From assembly GCF_029784165.1 (NCBI RefSeq), contig NC_073696.1, forward strand, positions 235,353,271-235,417,270: a DNA stretch of 64,000 bases, given 5' to 3'. The notes below the pieces were generated by a model. That model was not told the DNA's origin. It saw only the letters and a program-made list of their open reading frames with translations, and did no database searches. The position numbers and the translations under genes are program-made. The stretch comes from Wyeomyia smithii. Its lineage: Eukaryota; Arthropoda; Insecta; Diptera; Culicidae. Positions 1 through 10,284 of the stretch are shown one piece after another (position 1 is the stretch's first letter; each line of letters opens with the position of its first letter).

Positions 1-277
1 TCAGACAGCTAAGAATGGAGATTCCGCGAAAGTAAGTTACACAGTTGCGGTCTCCAGACTTATAAACAGGAATAAAGTACGCTGATTTCCAAACCGTTGG
101 GAAGACTCGATCTCTTAGCGAGCTATTGAAAATTAGAGCGATTGGTGACGCGAAAGCAACAGCACTGTTTTTCAGTACTAAAGGGGGTATCTCGTTAACG
201 TCTGGTCCTTTATTGACATCTAAATCTTCCAGAGACTTTCATACGTCGTTCGTGGAAAACTGGATGGTGGAAAACTG
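1..277. other. Non-coding, nothing recognised
   Basis: Ordinary mixed-composition sequence ahead of the G-rich array. I see no open frame of useful length, no splice-bounded exon and no repeat match elsewhere in the window. Confidence 0.5.
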
Positions 278-1630
278 GAGTTGGAGTTTGATTGAGGCTA
301 AGTGATTGAGATTTGGATTGGAAAGGACTGAGAAAAGAATAAGTATCTGGATGTGGATTTGCCTTAGGTTTTGGGAGTGGGGTCAGGGTTTAGAGATTGA
401 GATTTCTATTAGGACTGGGGTTAAGATTGAGATTTAGTTTGATATCAGAATTAAGACTGGGATTTGAGTTTGGATTGGAGCTGGAATTGGGATTAGGATT
501 TAAGTTAAAATTGAAATCGGAATTCGTCTCGAGATTGGAATTGGGATTCGAATTAAAAAAATTGAATTGAGATTAGGATTGGGATGAGGATTGAAAGGAT
601 TAGGATTGGGATTGAGGATAAAAATTGGGATTAGGATAGGGATTCGGATCGGAATTGGGGATAAGAATTATTATTAGAATTGGGGTTGTATTTGGGATTC
701 TTTTTCTTGTTGGGTACGTTTTCCACTTCGACCAGAGATTCGATCTTTTGTGGCGGGCATTTGGTTATTTGGGATTGGAGTTGGGGTTGGGATTTGGATT
801 GGGACTGGAAATGTATTTAAAATTGAAGTTAAGATTTTGATTTTAACTCAGGTTTGGCATGAGATTTGGAAGTGGGGTCAGCATTTTTGTGATTAAGATT
901 ACTATTATAGGACTGGGGTTGAGATTGAGACTGAGTTTGAGATTGGAATTAATCCTCTAGTGCCCAGTGCCGCCTTTAGATGGTCTTCAGCGAAACCTCC
1001 AGAAAGCTTCAATCAATTTCTTAAAAATGTTTATGAAGTTTCATAGTGGTTTTTTCGAAGTCAGTCTGAAAATTAACTTGGACACTAGTACGTTAAGATT
1101 GGGAATTGAGTTGGGATTGGAGCTGGAATTGGGATTTGGATTTAAGTTGAAGTTGGAGTCGGGAATGACATTGAGATTAGGATAAAGTGAACATTGATTT
1201 GGCTTAAGATTTGGATGTTAAGTAAAAATTTTTGTGACTGAGATTGCTATTAGGACAGGGGTTCAGATTAAGATAAGGTTTGAGATTGTAATTAATATTG
1301 GGGTTTGAAATGGGATTGGAGCTGGAATTGGGATAATGATTTGAATTGAAATTGGAGATGGGAAATTGAGGAATTAAAAGATTGAGATGAGAACTGAAAT
1401 TGAGATTAGAATTGAGCATAGGGTTGGGATTGGGATTAGGATTGAAAATGCTATTAGGATTGAGATTGAGATTAGGCTTAAAATTGAAATTGGGGTTGGA
1501 ATTGGAATTCTGATTAGGATTGGGGTTGGGATTAGGATTGAAAATTGGATTGGGATTGGGATTGAGGTTGGCATTGGTATTGGTATTGGGATTAGGACTA
1601 GGATTAGGATAAGGATTGGGATTGCATAAT
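278..1630. repeat. Degenerate G-rich hexanucleotide array 1 (GGATTG-like)
   Basis: Long run of imperfect six-base words of the type GGATTG, GGATTA, GAATTG and GAGATTG, always with the G-rich strand on plus. It is interrupted at about 955-1090 by ordinary sequence. The densest part is about 1300-1627. Because the period is six, several frames stay open by accident: minus-strand frames read as Asn-Pro repeats and plus-strand frames as Ile-Gly/Leu-Gly repeats. These have no start context, domain or complexity and are not genes. Two further arrays of the same word lie at 6.1-6.5 kb and 7.76-8.04 kb in the same orientation. Confidence 0.85.
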
Positions 1631-1752
1631 GGTCCAGAAGCCAAATAAACTAAGGCCTTCTGTTACACAGGGAATGCGTTCCAATTTGTATGGGATCGCG
1701 TAAAAAGACTTTTTGGAGTTGCAAATATAACAAAAAAACCGTTTTTAATTTA

Positions 1753-1857
1753 ACACTACACTTTTATTTCACTTCACTTTTTAATTCTATCACTTTTCAC
1801 TTTTAAAAAGTGAAAAGTGATAGAATTAAAAAGTGAACTGAAATAGAAGTGTAGTGT
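1753..1857. repeat. 105-bp nearly perfect hairpin without a loop
   Basis: The left 52 bases (ACACTACACTT...) are the reverse complement of the right 53 bases (...AAGTGTAGTGT) with two mismatches and essentially no spacer; the centre is near base 1805 in TTTTAAAA. The arms are rich in the word TTCACTT. It looks like the fully palindromic form of a tiny MITE, or the product of a terminal inverted duplication. No convincing target duplication was seen. Confidence 0.85.
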
Positions 1858-2440
1858 AAAATAGTGAAGATTCTGTCAACAGCTCGCGTAAAAATTAATG
1901 ACGTTTTGAATTGTTTGCACCTCGTTTGAATATGATGGTGGTCGATCTAAAGACCCAAATTTAACATTTCAAATTTTCAGTATTTACACCAAAAATTTTG
2001 ATTTTTTTTTTAAACGGATATATGATTACCTTTGGTTTAAAACAGAAAACTCTAGAACTCGATAGCAATATTTCAAAGAAAAATTTTCTTCTACAAAGTT
2101 GTTAATCTGATATAGCAAATAAAATTGGAAAATTGCCAAAACTAAGAAGGACCTAAATTCTCGATAAAATCGAGCATCTTATTTTTTCATCTTTATTGAT
2201 AGAAGATAAAGTTGTTCTACAAATTTATAGGTCCGTTAATTTGAAGCAACTTTGTAGAAAAAACCTAAATTAATCCACCTAGCGGTCAGACCCAGCCTTT
2301 CTCATTCAAACTTATTATTTGTAAAAATAGATTTACATGAACGCTTCAATCCAATAAATGCGTATTCACTTTTTGGGTTCTAAAATAATGATGTTGTGAT
2401 AGAAATATAAAATATGAAATTTGACGTAATGTAAATACTC
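1858..2440. other. Non-coding; fragments of dispersed repeat
   Basis: No gene seen. The stretch near 2095-2290 has words (AAAGTTGTTAATCTGATA, AATCCACCTAGCGGTCAG) related to the fold-back arms at 23.1-24.5 and 57.5-58.9 kb (AATCCACCTAACAGTTAG), so it is probably an old fragment of that or a related mosquito repeat. Confidence 0.45.
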
Positions 2441-3682
2441 AAGAAATAGCGAAATAAAAGAAATGACTCTTAATTTCGAACAATTCAATCACGAGCGATA
2501 ACGGGAACATTCAAATGGTACGATACCACATTTAAATTATATTCTGGCCCCAAATATTGATCAAAGCAGGTAAAGTTTTAAACAGCCTTTGAATTTCTTT
2601 TCTTTCCATAACTTTTGAACCACATATCAAATTGTTGTAAAGTTTGTTATTAGTAAGTTTGAGAGATGACTCGTTCGTATGACACTAGTAATGTTCAAAT
2701 AAGTCGTGTAATCTTTGAGATAATAGAATTTCGTTGTTTTATCAACAGTTTAATACATAACGGTTGCTTAGTTCGATTATAATTAAATGAAATGGGAACG
2801 TATGGGGCAGCCAAACTTTGAAACCACGTGTTCAATCATAATTCATCAGTTAACCCTTAACTAGCCCGTTCATCTGATAATACTATTGATCAAATCGGTT
2901 GTGTACTTTCTGAGATAATGAAGTTTCGTGATTTTCACAATTCGGTACATTACAGACGAAGTTACAGTTCGATTACAGTAAAATTCAATAGAGTGTTATG
3001 AGTCAGCTAGACATTTAATTTGATACTAATGTCGTGAAAATCGGTTCAGCCATATCTGAGAAAAGAGAGTGAGTTCATGTATTCTTCGGAATATGTTTCT
3101 TTTCATAGCTAGATTTTACATTTTTAAACATAACAGGCAAAGTAATAGTCCGATTGCGAAAAAAATCAATAGGGTCTTATGGGGTAACTAAACCTTTCAT
3201 ATGGCACTGATTTTGTGGAAATCGGTCCAGCCATCTCTGAGAAACATGAGTGAAATTAAACAGTCTTCAGAAGACGTTTCTTTTCATAACTTCTATATAA
3301 AATTCAAAACTTAAGGGTTTTGAAGATAGCTCGTTCATTTGATACCAATTTTATTGAAATCGGTTGTGTGGTTTCTGAGATATTGATGTTTCGTGATTTT
3401 TACATTTTTAAACATAACCTCTAAAATAAAAATCCAATTACAATGTATTTTAATAGGGTCTTATGGGGCAACTAGAACTTTCATTTGCATGTATTTTCAT
3501 TTAAATCGGTCCAGCCATCTCTGAGAAACGTGAGTGAAAATAAAAATCAGCACATACACACACACACACATACACATACACATACACACCGTTTACCATT
3601 CGTCCCTTTGGAGCACTTTCATATCTTCGGTTTTGCAAGTGATTGCTATACCTTTCTAGGAGAAGGGCAAAAAGTTAAAAAA
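2441..3682 (+). repeat. Complex dispersed repeat, tandem copy A
   Basis: Starts with AAGAAATAGCGAAATAAAAG and ends with TACCTTTCTAGGAGAAGGGC plus an A-rich tail. Inside are several diverged sub-modules, each with a block like TTTCATTTGACACTAATTT, then AAATCGGTCCAGCCATCT and CTGAGAAA. A short CA/CATA microsatellite (about 3554-3588) precedes the 3' end. The same order is found in copy B. No coding capacity is visible; a non-autonomous retroelement or satellite-like repeat is possible. Confidence 0.8.
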
Positions 3683-3713
3683 AATATTCATTAGGAGTAA
3701 AATATTCGTGCTG

Positions 3714-5117
3714 AAGAAATAGCGAAATAAAAGAAATGACTTTGAATTTCGTACACTTCAATCACGAGCAATACCGGGAACGTACGAATACCACAATACC
3801 AAATTTAAATTTTGTTGAGGCCATACGTTTTGATCAAAGCAGTTACAGTTTTAAATAGTCTTTGAATTTCGTTTCTTTTCATAACTTTTGAACCACATAT
3901 CAAAAGGCTATGAAATTTCTTACTTGTGAGTTTGAAAGACAACCCGTTCAAATGACACTAGATATGTTCAAATAAGTCGTGTGATCTTTGAGACAATAGA
4001 CTTTCGTTTGGTTTTTATAAATTAATACATAACGGTTGGAATAAAAATACGATTATAGTCAAATAAAATGGGAACCTCTAGGAAAGCCAAACTTTTCATG
4101 TGACACTAAGATTGTTGAATTTAGTCCAGCCATTTTTGGAAAAACGAGTGAATTTGAAAAGTCACCGGAACATGTTTCTTTTCACAATTTTTTAACCACG
4201 TGTTCAATCACTATGAAATTCATCAGTTAACCTTTAACTAGCCCGTTCATTTGATACCAATATTGTTCAAATCGGTTGTGTACTTTCTGAGCTAATGAAG
4301 TTTCGTGATTTTCATATTTTGATACATTACAGACAAATTAACAGACCGGTTACATTGAAATTCAATAGGGTGTTATGAGGCAGCTAGACCTTTCATTTGA
4401 CACTAATTTCGTGGAAATCGGTTCAGCCATCTCTGAGAAAAGTGAGTGAGTTTAAGTAGTCTTCGGAACATGTTTCTTTTCAAAGCAGGATTTCACATTT
4501 TTAAACATAACAGGCAAAGTATTGGTCCGATTGCAAAAAAAATCAATAGGGTCTTATAGGGTAATTAGACCTTCCATTTGACACTAATTTTGTGGAAATT
4601 CGGTCCAGCCATCTCTGAGAAACATGAGTGAGATTAAACACACTTCAGAACACGTATCTTTAAATAACTTCTGAACCACACGTTCAATCTTCATGAAACT
4701 CAAAAGTTAAGGTTTTTTTAAGTAGATCGTTCATTTAAAACCAATTTTGTTAAAATCGGTTGAGTACTTTCTGAGATAATGTTGTTTCTTGATTTTCACA
4801 TTTTCAAACATAACCTCTAAACTAAAAATCTGATTGCAATGAAATTCAATAGGGTCTTATGGGGCAACTAGACCTCTCATTTGCAATTAATTTCATGAAG
4901 ATCGGTCCAGCCATCTCTGAGAAAATCGAGTAACATTGGGAGAGCGTTACACACACACACACGTACACACACACACACATACGCACACACACATACAGAA
5001 AATGCTCAGCTCGTCAATCTAAGTCGATTGATATACGAGATTCGACCCTTTGGAGCACTTTTATACCTTTGGTTTTTCCAGTGATTGCTATACCTTTCTA
5101 GGAGAAAGGCAAAAGGT
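3714..5117 (+). repeat. Complex dispersed repeat, tandem copy B
   Basis: Same start word as copy A and the same 3' end (TACCTTTCTAGGAGAAAGGC). It contains four recognisable sub-modules, with the CAGCCATCTCTGAGAAA block at about 4120 (diverged), 4425, 4605 and 4910, so the unit itself is internally duplicated. A CA-rich microsatellite lies at about 4950-4996. Copies A and B are head to tail with only ~30 bp between them. A 3' fragment of the family is also found at 35.95-36.17 kb. Confidence 0.8.
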
Positions 5118-5139
5118 TTTCTCTATCCATAAACAACGG

Positions 5140-5590
5140 CTTTATTCCATGTATTTTGGTTGTCAAAAATTCACAACCTTTTAACCAGTTGATCGATTCC
5201 CAATCTTTCTAGATCAAATTAAAAATAATTATTTATAGTTTTAAAAGAAAATAACAAAAGAATCAATCTGTGTGCTTTAACATGCAAAATATTTTAAAAA
5301 TTACAATTTTTATCAGGTGAAAATTAAATTTACTAAAATATTAAATCGTACATATCCCTCAAAATTTCTCAATATATAGGGTAAAATATGCCCTTTCAAT
5401 GGAGAACAAGAGAGCCCCAAAATGAACGACAAACAAAAAAGAGGATATTCTTGATGAAAAACATTAATTACTTTAAGTAGAACTGAAATATTCTCGATGC
5501 CACATCCAACTATTTCTCTTAAAAGGTCCCTTAAATCGCTCCAAAACAGTTTTAATGTGAAAACTTAAATTAAAAAATTAGAGCTGAAAA
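5140..5590 (+). repeat. Dispersed A+T-rich repeat, copy 1 (partner at 43.84 kb)
   Basis: Shares an ordered series of words with 43840-44290: TTTTAAACCAGTTGAT-like, GATCAAATTAAA, AATTTACT.AAATATTAAA, TTCAATGGAG, GAACGACAAACAAA, ACATTAATTACTTT and AGTTTTAATGTGAAAA. The copies are diverged, so this is an old repeat. No open frame of note. From 5591 to about 6100 the sequence is A+T-rich with nothing recognised. Confidence 0.65.
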
Positions 5591-6102
5591 TGTGTTTTTT
5601 TTTTCAATCGGTTATTTTCAAAGAGAGAGAAAAACATTTTTCTACTGAGTTGCTCGAAATTAACGAAACAACTTTTTGTTTATATTTAAAGATAAAACAG
5701 TTAGATACTTGATTGCAACGAAAATTTGGGTGACCCTAATTTTTGATAATTTTAGCGCTTTAACCCATTCCCGGATGGTGATATCGTATGACATAATATT
5801 ACCTGATAAATGAACTTGGATTACAACTTAACAATTATACTTGATATTTTTAAAGATTGAACTATTGAATACGATTAGAGAACAGATTATTCTACAGTAC
5901 GCAACCCAGTTTGTGTTAATTGTACGTGTGATTACTGAGTAATAAGAGTTTGAAGGTCATTTTTCGAGGAAAAATCTGGTTTCTCTCCGCCGGGAATAGA
6001 TTACCATATGTAACAACTTTGTAGACTTTGTTTTTCTCTAAAATATTGCTTTAAAGCTCTAAATCCAAATTTATTCCTAAATTCAGTTTCTGGACCATTG
6101 TG

Positions 6103-6538
6103 GATTGGGATAAAGATTGGAATTGGAATTATGAATAGGAAATGGAATGAGAATTGAGATATTTTGGGTATTGGGATTGGGATTGGGATTGGAATTAGGA
6201 TTGGGATTAGAATTGGAATGTGAATTGAGGTTGAGGTTAGGATATAAACTGGGATTGGGATTGGAATTGAGATTAGGATTTGGATTGGGATTGGGACTGG
6301 TATTGGGATTGGGTGTAGCATTGGGGTTGGAGTTAGGATTAGAAATGGAAATTGCATTGGGATTAGGATTGGTATTGTTATTTGTTTTCGGATTAGGATT
6401 AGTATTAGAATTGGGGTTGCGATAAGGATTGGAATTTGAGTTGTGATTGGGATTACAATTCGGATTTAGCTTGGGATACAGTAGTGGTGTTAAGGTTTTG
6501 TGATTGGAATTGCTAGTATGATTGAGATTGATCGAGAA
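6103..6538. repeat. Degenerate G-rich hexanucleotide array 2
   Basis: Second block of GGATTG/GGATTA words, again G-rich on plus. The centre (6165-6430) is nearly uninterrupted. Apparent reading frames of 90-118 codons across it on both strands are low-complexity artefacts of the six-base period. Confidence 0.85.
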
Positions 6539-6867
6539 AAATCAACTTTCTGTGACTTACAAATTTTTGCGATAAGTGTTTCCCAATTCAAAAATTTATA
6601 AATCTCATAAGATGGATTTCTTTAAAAAATGATAAAACACCAGATCTCAACGTTCCATGCATTACTAAGACATTTGGTATAAAAAAAAAATTCGATATAG
6701 AAAATATTTTTACTTTTCTTTTTTCGACTCCAAGCAAAGTCATGCTATTTTCAATTTTAGTTTAAGGAGTAAATGTAGTAATGAAGATAAAAAATTAAAC
6801 TAACTGAAAATATGATTGTAGAAACTACGAAAAATATAGTTCAGCAGGTGGGACGTCTTTAACGTTC

Positions 6868-6930
6868 TGCGGAGGTGTAACGGAAACACATCTGACCGGA
6901 GATTGGAAGTTGTGGGTTCGAGTCCCACCT
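6868..6930 (+). pseudogene. tRNA-like sequence (not an intact tRNA)
   Basis: A perfect T-arm is visible (GTGGG at 6912-6916, loop TTCGAGT, CCCAC at 6924-6928) containing a good pol III B box (GGTTCGAGTCC). A D-arm-like stem GTGT/ACAC is at 6876-6890 and an anticodon-arm-like stem ATCT/AGAT follows. The acceptor stem does not pair on the 5' side: the 3' strand CTGCTGA pairs instead with the distant left arm of the fold-back. So this is tRNA-derived, not a functional tRNA gene. Confidence 0.55.
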
Positions 6931-7276
6931 TTTTTTTTTATTCTCGCTTATTTTCCGTCGGTCTAGTTCCGCCACTGTTGTGGCCAATCACCGAGGCCCA
7001 GGGAGGCGACTCCACACCCAGGACCCTAACTCACGACCCGTTTATTAACGGACCGGTGCCAACGGCTTCACTTCCTCATGCGATGGAAGGCGTGATCTTA
7101 GAGATTTTTCGCCTCAGAAAAATCTCCCGGTGTCGGCTACGATTGAATCTAGACCAGTTGGGTTGGTTGTGAGCGCCACCTCACAACCATCGACACCTAT
7201 GTCGGCGGTGGGATTCGAACCCAGGCGTCGAGCGTGGTTGGCGGAGATGTTACCAACCACACTAGGCCCCCGCTCT
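6931..7276 (-). mobile_element. tRNA-derived SINE (Feilai-like), copy 1
   Basis: Read on minus it starts GAGCGGGGGCCTAGTGTGG, with an A box (TAGTGTGGTTGG) and a perfect B box (GGTTCGAATCC), then a non-tRNA body and an A-rich tail, seen as T9 at 6931-6939 on plus. It is flanked by an exact 15-bp target duplication, GTTCGAGTCCCACCT, at 6916-6930 and 7277-7291. Copy 2 is at 19562. Similarity to the Aedes Feilai family is recalled, not searched. The insertion duplicated the B box of the tRNA-like core. Confidence 0.9.
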
Positions 7277-7384
7277 GTTCGAGTCCCACCTGCTGAACTA
7301 TATTTTTCGAGGTTTCTACAATCATATTTTCAGTCAGTTTGATTTTCTATCTTCATTACTACATTTACTCCTTAAACTGAAATT

Positions 7385-7756
7385 AAAAAAAAAGATATCG
7401 ACAATTTCATAAACTTGTGCATTTTTAGCATCGGTCAGAAAAGTGAAACTTTGACCTAAGTCAGGGTGAGCTGGAAACTCCAAGGTAAGAGCCAAATCCC
7501 GCGTCAAGAAGCTGTACCACGAATAGTGGGTGCAGCCGAAATGCAACGTAATGAACGACGAGACGTATATCAAAGGGGACGCCAAGTAGATCCCCGACCT
7601 GGAATTTTTCGGAAAAGTTTCGAAAGAAGCAGGCCGACAAATTTAGGATGATGTGGCAAACTCAGCAAGCCATACGTAACGACCAGCACCATCAACAGCT
7701 GATTATTCAGTAATTGAATTCCAGTTTGCTGAAGTTACTGCTGTCAGTTTGATGAA
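7385..7756. other. Non-coding, nothing recognised
   Basis: Ordinary composition, with apparent frames on both strands of 60-83 codons that lack any recognised motif. No repeat match elsewhere in the window. Confidence 0.4.
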
Positions 7757-8035
7757 ATTTGGTGGGATTGGAATTGGGAATAGGATTAGGGTTAAAATTA
7801 GAATTGAAATTGGGATTGGAATTGGAATTAGATTTGAAATAAGATTGAGATTGAGATTAGGATTGTGAAAAGACTTTAGAAAGGGATTTGATTCGGGATT
7901 GGTAATAGAATTGGGATTAGAGTTGGAACTGGAATTGGAAATGGTATTGAGTTTAGACTTGTAATTGAGATTAGGATTAGGATTATGATTGAACTCCGAC
8001 TTGACTTGAAATTTGGGACTGGAATTCGATTTTTG
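7757..8035. repeat. Degenerate G-rich hexanucleotide array 3
   Basis: Third and most decayed block of GGATTG-like words (GGATTGGAATTGGGAATAGG near 7765), G-rich strand on plus, ending about 8035. From 8036 to about 8371 there is ordinary A+T-rich DNA without a gene. Confidence 0.8.
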
Positions 8036-8371
8036 CCAAAACTTCACCCAATAGAAAAATTATATGGTGCGAGCCTTAAGCCTACGAGAGGATGTTGGTT
8101 GCATGAAGCAACTTTGCAAAAACATAGTTAACATGGTTTTATTTATTCCCTAAAAAATTCAAAAACATCCGACTTAAAATGAATTATTGGTGATCATTTT
8201 TGTATGTTGCATATTTTTTGAACAGATATGGTCTCCATGTATTCCTCTCGCCCCTGGTTGGATATTATTTAGGGCTTACAAAAATCCGCGAAAATCTTTT
8301 GCATCAATTTTATCAGCAAAATCAGATGAACGTTTACAGAGATGTGATTTTTTTCAGCGTATTTGAAATGA

Positions 8372-8983
8372 AATAAATGCCAACATCTTTTTACCCAATA
8401 TCAGCTCAATATCGTTTCGGATGCCCTTCGGGAGTCACTGGGTGAATTGAAGATTGAGCTTCAGGAAACCAAAGAGCTTACCAAGACATTAGTCGACAAA
8501 CGTCAATCCAATGATTTCGCTGCTGTGGGTCGCTCTCGCACTGCTTGGCCAAGCATTAAGCGCACTCGTGATACTACTCCTAAATCTCGCCCCGATCTCA
8601 AGCTTGTTGGTGGAACAAAATCGATTGACTTGGAAAGCACATTAGTCGAAACTGTTGCGAAACCAGCTGAAAAATTCTGGCTTTATCTATCCAGAATTGC
8701 TCGTCATGTCACTGAAAATGATATTTCCGAGCTCGTCAAACAATGTTTGGAAATTACACAGCCTGTTGATGTACGGAAGCTTGTGCGTAAAGATGCTGAT
8801 ATGAACCAGTTTGCTTTTATTTCATTCAAAGTTGGAGTAGATATAGAGCTGAAGGACAAAGCACTTAACCCTTCTGTATGGCCGAAAGGGATTTGCTTCA
8901 GGGAATTTGAGAATTTGAAAGCTGAGCGGGATTTTTGGGGACCTGCGAAAATTCCACGAACCGATGTAGGGACCCCCGGATGA
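8372..8983 (+). pseudogene. LINE ORF1-like protein, 5'-truncated
   Basis: The frame is open from 8372 to the stop at 8981-8983, but no ATG gives the whole reading; the N terminus is probably lost. The C-terminal half (about 8680-8960) has the pattern FWLYLSRIARHVTE...LVKQC...FAFISFKVGV...WPKGICFREF, which I recall from the C-terminal nucleic-acid-binding region of ORF1 proteins in mosquito LINEs. The N-terminal half is charged and perhaps coiled-coil. No CCHC knuckle is seen. The product would bind the element RNA as part of the retrotransposition particle. It is followed 40 bp later by ORF2. Confidence 0.6.
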
Positions 8984-9789
8984 TTTCAACGCAAAAATAA
9001 ATACCTTCTTCACCTACCAAGAATTGCCGACAACGGAACGCACGTCAGACCGCATTATGGAAGCCCCTGAGTCACCCGACGCAGTCGACAATTACCGTTC
9101 GTCCTCGTTTACAGCAGTCTGTTCCGGCCATCCAAGTCGTTCCGTTCCTGTGTTCGGAATTGGTGAGGGGGCTATCCAACTTGCTCGCTCAGGCAAGTAT
9201 AATTTAACTAGAGCTTCTTCGTGTCCTGAGTTCCTTCCCATTTACAGTGCTGCTTCATCCATTTACTCTCAAGTCTTGGTGACCGACAAAAGGACTATGC
9301 AATTTGCTCGCTCAGTGCCATTCTGCGACAAAATTTCCACAACTACGTCATCAAGCTTCTCTACTTCTACCTGCCGGATACTGGGACGCAACAAAGTTGG
9401 CATTATGGAAACCCCTGAGCCCCCCTCCAATGTCGAGCCACTGCAGCCTGCGATCATCAGCCGGCCCGGTCCAATGCGTGGGTGTGGTAAAGGGGTTCTC
9501 CAATCCGCAATAAACGGCAAGTATCAACTTTGTTCGAACACTTCTACCGCTGATGAAATTCCCGCTTCTAGGATTGCTCAACAACGGGAATCTTCGTGCG
9601 AGTCACCTCTACTTTTCTACTACCAAAACGTGAACGGCCTACGTAGCACACTTACAGAGTTTGCACTGGAAGTGTCCGATGCGTTATTTGACTGCATCGT
9701 CATAACTGAGTCTTGGCTCGATTCGCAAATTCCCTCTGTCCAATTATTTGGAAGTGATTATACCGTTTATCGGACTGACCGATGCTCGA

Positions 9790-10215
9790 CACGCTATGTT
9801 TAAAGACGTTTTTTATTGAAGGTGAATGTACCTAAAATGTTTCTTCGCAGGATCATAGTTTGAGTCCCCCAGCTTCAAAATATGATATTCCGGAAATATT
9901 TCATCGCTGAAAATTTATTTTATCCTCGATTTTTGATATTTTATATTACAAAATTATGCCTTTTGATTTTTTAAAAAAATATAGAAACAAGATATGCAAA
10001 ATCTGAAAACAGCATTTTTTCCCGCTTAAAATTACGGAAATTTTCGCATAAAAATATATTTTGTACGTTAAACCAGTCTAAAATGAGACTAAAAATACTG
10101 CATTCGATTATGTTTATTCTTCATCTATTTCTGCATAATGTTGGATACCAAGTCTTTCGATACCCGTACCCGTTATTTAGTGTTCGTAGCAATTGTCATG
10201 GTGATAAAAAGATCA
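9790..10215. repeat. Left terminal inverted repeat of the TCGA transposon
   Basis: Pairs with 12390-12815. Similarity runs past the ends of the subterminal region (TGCATTCGAT at about 10098) through TCTGCATAATG to GTCATGGTGATAAAA, so the TIR is unusually long, approximately 425 bp. Confidence 0.85.
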
Positions 10216-10284
10216 AGATTCTTCATTATCAGTATCCGTGTCATCACAGTAGGCTTTTGTCTCAGTTGAATAGAAATTGTCAGA

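Larger units (their letters stand above)
6753..7384. mobile_element. Fold-back element with tRNA-like core, split by a SINE
   Basis: The left arm (6753-6856, ATTTTAGTTTAAGGAGTAAA to AGTTCAGCAGGTGGGAC) is the reverse complement of the right arm (about 7280-7384, GTCCCACCTGCTGAACTATA to CCTTAAACTGAAATT). Arms are about 100 bp and imperfect. Between them lies a tRNA-like segment whose T-arm forms the start of the right arm. A SINE sits inside (6931-7276) and has duplicated 15 bp of target, so without it the element would be about 270 bp. No protein gene. A MITE with a captured tRNA, or a tRNA-derived element that became palindromic, are both possible. Confidence 0.75.

Noticed and set aside
1204..1644. 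Asn-Pro-rich 146-codon frame (and similar at 6001-6425 and 7703-8047)
   Set aside because: Six-base period of the G-rich arrays; dipeptide repeats with no domain or start context.
2441..5117. CRISPR-like array
   Set aside because: Repeated modules are long, diverged and unevenly spaced in a eukaryotic context; no Cas genes.
7200..7276. Possible genuine tRNA gene with good A and B boxes
   Set aside because: It is the head of a SINE: A-rich tail, body and 15-bp target duplication are present, and the cloverleaf is incomplete.
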